NCBI GenBank assembly: GCA_035527255.1
Contig: DATLAW010000197.1
Coordinates: 1-15,204 of the forward strand
Length of the DNA: 15,204 nt
Direction of reading: 5' to 3'
From: Thermohalobaculum sp035527255
GTDB lineage: Bacteria; Pseudomonadota; Alphaproteobacteria; Rhodobacterales; Rhodobacteraceae
Shown here: positions 14,125 to 15,204 of the stretch, piece by piece
Position numbering within the stretch: the first letter of the stretch is position 1
Layout of the letters: the number at the start of each line of letters is the position of its first letter
Notes under the pieces: model-generated
What the model was told of the DNA's origin: nothing
Seen by the model: the letters and a program-made list of their open reading frames with translations, nothing else
Databases searched by the model: none
Made by a program: the position numbers and the translations under genes

Positions 14125-15204
14125 CTAAGGCCGCGCCCCAAATCTTTGGTTTGGTCCCAGGGCGCGGCGGGCGATTTCCTTCGGCGTTACCAATATCGAC
14201 GTCGGCCACACCATCTCGATGATCGCTCCCGGCGGCAGAGTCAATTCCGCCGGGGTTTCCCGGTCAACACTGCGACGGTGCCGGGCGTCGCTGCCATTGG
14301 CGAACGAGACCTGAGCGCCGGTCCGCTCCAGCAGGGTCCGGGCGATGAACAGGCCCAGGCCCATTCCTTCATATTCACTGCCATATTCACTGGCGGATTC
14401 GCGATCCGAGGCGCTGTCCGATAAACGTTCAGCAACGCGGCCGCGGGTGCTGACATAGGGCTCGCCAAGGCGCGGCAGGATATCGGCGCTGAAGCCGGGG
14501 CCATCGTCGCCGATGGCAATGCGCAGCCCATCGCCCTCCAAGTCGATATCGACCCAAACCGTACTGCTGGCGAAATCCACAGCGTTCTGGATCACGTTGC
14601 GCAACCCGTGAATCAGCTCCGGGCTGCGCTGCGCCATTGCCTCGTCCTTGCGCCGCTCGTCCGCGATGGCGCCATCGACGCGGATCAGAATCCGCTTGCC
14701 GCGATTCCGGTGCGGCTCCGCTGCCTCGTCGACGATGGCCGAGATTGGGGCATTCTTGATCTGGCTGTCGTCGCGCCCGCCCTGGCCGAGATCGGCCATG
14801 ATCGCACCGCAACGGTCGGCCTCGCGCCGGATCAGCGCAACATCTTCGACCAGTTCGGGATGATCCTTCAACTCACGCGCCAGTTCGCCCGCAACCAGCT
14901 TGATGGTGGCCAGCGGGGTGCCCAATTCGTGCGCCGTCGCCGCCGCGATTCCGCCTATCGCCGCCAGCCGCTGCTCGCGCGACAAGGCGATCTGTGTCGC
15001 GGTCAGCGCCTGGCTCATCGCATAGCCTTCGACCGTCACCTTGCGAGCATAGATCGACAGGAACGCCACCGCGATCGCCAGTGCCGCCGAGATACCGGTA
15101 CGGTACAGATCGGGCACCTCCAGCGCGGTGCCGTCGGCCAGCACCAGTGGCAGGTACAACACCGACATCGTCGCTACCGCCGCCATCGCGGCGATCCCCA
15201 GCCA
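14125..15204 (-). CDS. regB: Redox-responsive sensor histidine kinase RegB/PrrB/ActS, 5' end outside the window
   Basis: RegB is an inner-membrane histidine kinase that phosphorylates RegA. The pair controls photosynthesis, carbon and nitrogen fixation and respiratory genes according to redox state. Only the C-terminal 359 residues are visible; full proteins are about 460 residues with six membrane segments, so the start and the quinone-binding GGxxNPF region lie beyond 15204. Seen here are the last hydrophobic segments, the H box AHELGTPLATIKLVAGEL (His codon 14929-14931), the redox-active cysteine context ADRCGAIM (Cys codon 14809-14811), the N box NVIQNAVDFA, the G1 box GDDGPGF and the G2 box GMGLGLFIA, all intact. 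An unusual Ser/Glu-rich 24-residue stretch sits in the ATP lid before the G2 box. The family-typical tail ending LGPNQRFGARP follows. The PAS kinase gene begins 101 bases downstream, with no clear terminator between. Confidence 0.88.
   Translation of the reverse strand, partial: WLGIAAMAAVATMSVLYLPLVLADGTALEVPDLYRTGISAALAIAVAFLSIYARKVTVEGYAMSQALTATQIALSREQRLAAIGGIAAATAHELGTPLATIKLVAGELARELKDHPELVEDVALIRREADRCGAIMADLGQGGRDDSQIKNAPISAIVDEAAEPHRNRGKRILIRVDGAIADERRKDEAMAQRSPELIHGLRNVIQNAVDFASSTVWVDIDLEGDGLRIAIGDDGPGFSADILPRLGEPYVSTRGRVAERLSDSASDRESASEYGSEYEGMGLGLFIARTLLERTGAQVSFANGSDARHRRSVDRETPAELTLPPGAIIEMVWPTSILVTPKEIARRALGPNQRFGARP
14370..14392. repeat. Short tandem repeat inside regB
   Basis: The 11-base sequence CATATTCACTG occurs at 14370-14380 and again at 14382-14392, a 12-base period that keeps the reading frame. 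It encodes the SEYGSEYE portion of the ATP-lid insertion of RegB, so the insertion seems to have grown partly by in-frame duplication. Confidence 0.75.

Noticed and set aside
1..15204. Mobile elements, CRISPR arrays, tRNA or rRNA genes, defence systems
   Set aside because: I saw no regularly spaced repeats, no transposase or integrase motifs, no tRNA-like cloverleaf and no composition break. The genes are ordinary housekeeping and signalling genes.

Overview
The window is GC-rich chromosomal DNA, almost entirely coding, with the gene order and protein features of an alphaproteobacterium, most likely Rhodobacterales. Three things point there. AddA and AddB are of the alphaproteobacterial type. 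A RegB/PrrB/ActS redox sensor kinase lies at the right edge. The run regB - PAS kinase - tsaE - amgK - murU - addB - addA - trxA is the kind of synteny I associate with that order. This taxonomic call comes from recognition, not from a search. All genes look like core genes. I see no transposase, integrase, phage gene, tRNA, rRNA or CRISPR array, and no base composition suggesting transfer.

Layout. Left block (1-2435, plus strand): a 156-base leader with a perfect inverted repeat, then accD (acetyl-CoA carboxylase beta subunit) and, 2 bases later, folC (dihydrofolate/folylpolyglutamate synthase). A strong hairpin at 2450-2472 separates folC from the convergent minus-strand genes. Everything to the right of it is on the minus strand. 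Read in the direction of transcription from the right edge, this is regB (5' end outside the window), a DivL-like PAS sensor kinase with a degraded catalytic domain, tsaE, amgK, murU, addB, addA and trxA.

How the genes work together. tsaE, amgK, murU, addB and addA form one tightly packed unit: each of the four junctions is a 4-base ATGA overlap, which fixes four start codons and suggests translational coupling. The unit joins tRNA t6A modification (TsaE), peptidoglycan sugar recycling (AmgK kinase, then MurU uridylyltransferase) and double-strand-break end processing (AddAB helicase-nuclease). trxA follows addA after a 70-base gap with two inverted repeats, so it may also be expressed on its own. 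Upstream are two signalling proteins: RegB, a global redox regulator, and a multi-PAS protein whose catalytic motifs are eroded and which best fits a DivL-type cell-cycle pseudokinase. A CtrA half-site-like 8-mer lies in front of the latter.

No gene-free stretch exceeds 300 bases. The largest non-coding gaps are 1-156 (accD leader), 11552-11677 (before tsaE) and 14024-14124 (before the PAS kinase). I found no clearly new system. The best leads are the degenerate PAS kinase with its CtrA-like site, the serial ATGA overlaps, the repeat-containing ATP-lid insertion in RegB, and an AddB that contains no cysteine at all.
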